64,000 bases of DNA from Desulfurococcaceae archaeon AG1 (GTDB lineage: Archaea > Thermoproteota > Thermoprotei_A > Sulfolobales > AG1): contig BEWT01000003.1 in assembly GCA_003116855.1 (NCBI GenBank), positions 1-64,000 of the forward strand. Reading direction: 5' to 3'. Below are positions 63,710 to 64,000 of this stretch, in pieces; within the stretch, counting starts at the first letter, position 1; each line of letters begins with the position of its first letter. Below the pieces are notes generated by a model that saw only the letters and a program-made list of their open reading frames with translations, was not told the DNA's origin and ran no database searches. A program made the translations under genes and the position numbers.

Positions 63710-64000
63710 CTACGCTATCGTGTAAGAGCCTAGATAGGCCTCTATAACCCTCTGATCCCTTATAACCTTCTCAGGCTCCCCATCAGCTATGAGGGATCCA
63801 TAGTTAAGAACCACCAGTCTATCAACCTCTCTAACCAGGGATCCTATCGCGTGCTCAACCCATATAGCTGTCGCCCCACTGCTATCCAGATAGCTCCTCA
63901 CAAGCCCCCTGATCTCTCTCTGCTCCTCCTCAGAGAGTCCTGAGAGCAGCTCGTCTATCAAGAGAACCCTCGGCTTCATAGCCATAGCCCTAGCAAGCTC
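63710..64000 (-). CDS. livG: Branched-chain amino-acid-type ABC ATPase LivG, N-terminus beyond window
   Basis: The last 97 codons are seen; the frame is open through position 64000. It begins in the ELARAMAMKPRVLLIDELLS stretch, i.e. just after the ABC signature and through Walker B. The C-terminal WVEHAIGSLVREVDRLVVLNYG and IRDQRVIEAYLG are the LivG ending. Order livG-livF-livM is that of a Liv cassette. Confidence 0.88.
   Translation of the reverse strand, partial: ELARAMAMKPRVLLIDELLSGLSEEEQREIRGLVRSYLDSSGATAIWVEHAIGSLVREVDRLVVLNYGSLIADGEPEKVIRDQRVIEAYLGSYTIA

Overview
This window is chromosomal DNA from an archaeon, very probably a thermophilic Thermoproteota (crenarchaeal) lineage. The sequence shows archaeal-only informational genes: both 20S proteasome subunits, an SBDS-Rrp4-Rrp41-Rrp42 exosome operon, RNA polymerase subunit L, the KH/beta-CASP termination nuclease aCPSF1 (FttA) and deoxyhypusine synthase. 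It also shows TATA boxes about 25 bp upstream of leaderless starts, many TTG and GTG starts, and a pilus locus of crenarchaeal type. I cannot name the species. GATC-containing words (AGATCT, GGATCC) are conspicuously common. I see no insertion sequence, CRISPR array or provirus.

Layout. 1-4.3 kb: a secreted protein cut by the window edge, an M50 protease, a kinase-like protein, a zinc ribbon, an ornithine-cyclodeaminase homologue and a Nudix hydrolase. 4.32-4.55 kb: a GC-rich, well-folding RNA gene with its own TATA box that matches no family I recognise. 4.6-10.6 kb: deoxyhypusine synthase, FAH-family and MDR enzymes, a solute-binding protein and thioredoxin reductase. 10.9-17.6 kb: proteasome beta with FttA, an M20 peptidase, DUF1028, CoxG and isocitrate dehydrogenase. 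18-25.7 kb: an MBL hydrolase, the proteasome alpha/exosome superoperon and a DRE-TIM synthase. 25.8-36 kb: DUF1286, XdhC/CoxF-like, GT2, RpoL, a wHTH-DUF4097 regulator divergent from an ABC exporter, a TasA/camelysin-like surface protein and an EamA transporter. 36-45 kb: a serine hydrolase, an aminotransferase, DUF429, a RecA paralogue, a coiled-coil nuclease, an FdhE-like zinc protein and a CDF transporter. 45-57.3 kb: a subtilase, tRNA-Leu, LivM/LivH and a type IV pilus locus (two pilin-like proteins, a large exported protein, ATPase and membrane platform). 57.4-64 kb: DoxX, an atypical SDR, a geranylgeranyl-reductase-like flavoprotein, VapBC, an HTH regulator and a second Liv ABC cassette that runs off the right edge.

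Functional links. Protein and RNA quality control is concentrated here: proteasome alpha is in the exosome operon and proteasome beta sits directly before FttA. Branched-chain amino-acid-type ABC parts are split over three places. Maturation factors for molybdo-enzymes (CoxG, XdhC/CoxF, FdhE-like) occur without any catalytic subunit in the window.

The best candidates for something new are: the unassigned RNA at 4322-4548; rrp4, which lacks ATG, GTG and TTG in its N-terminal region and seems to start at CTG right after the SBDS stop; two divergent intergenic regions with repeated motifs placed just downstream of TATA boxes on both sides (31.58-31.68 kb and 57.91-58.01 kb); and a PD-(D/E)XK protein whose coiled coil carries eight histidines at exact heptad spacing.
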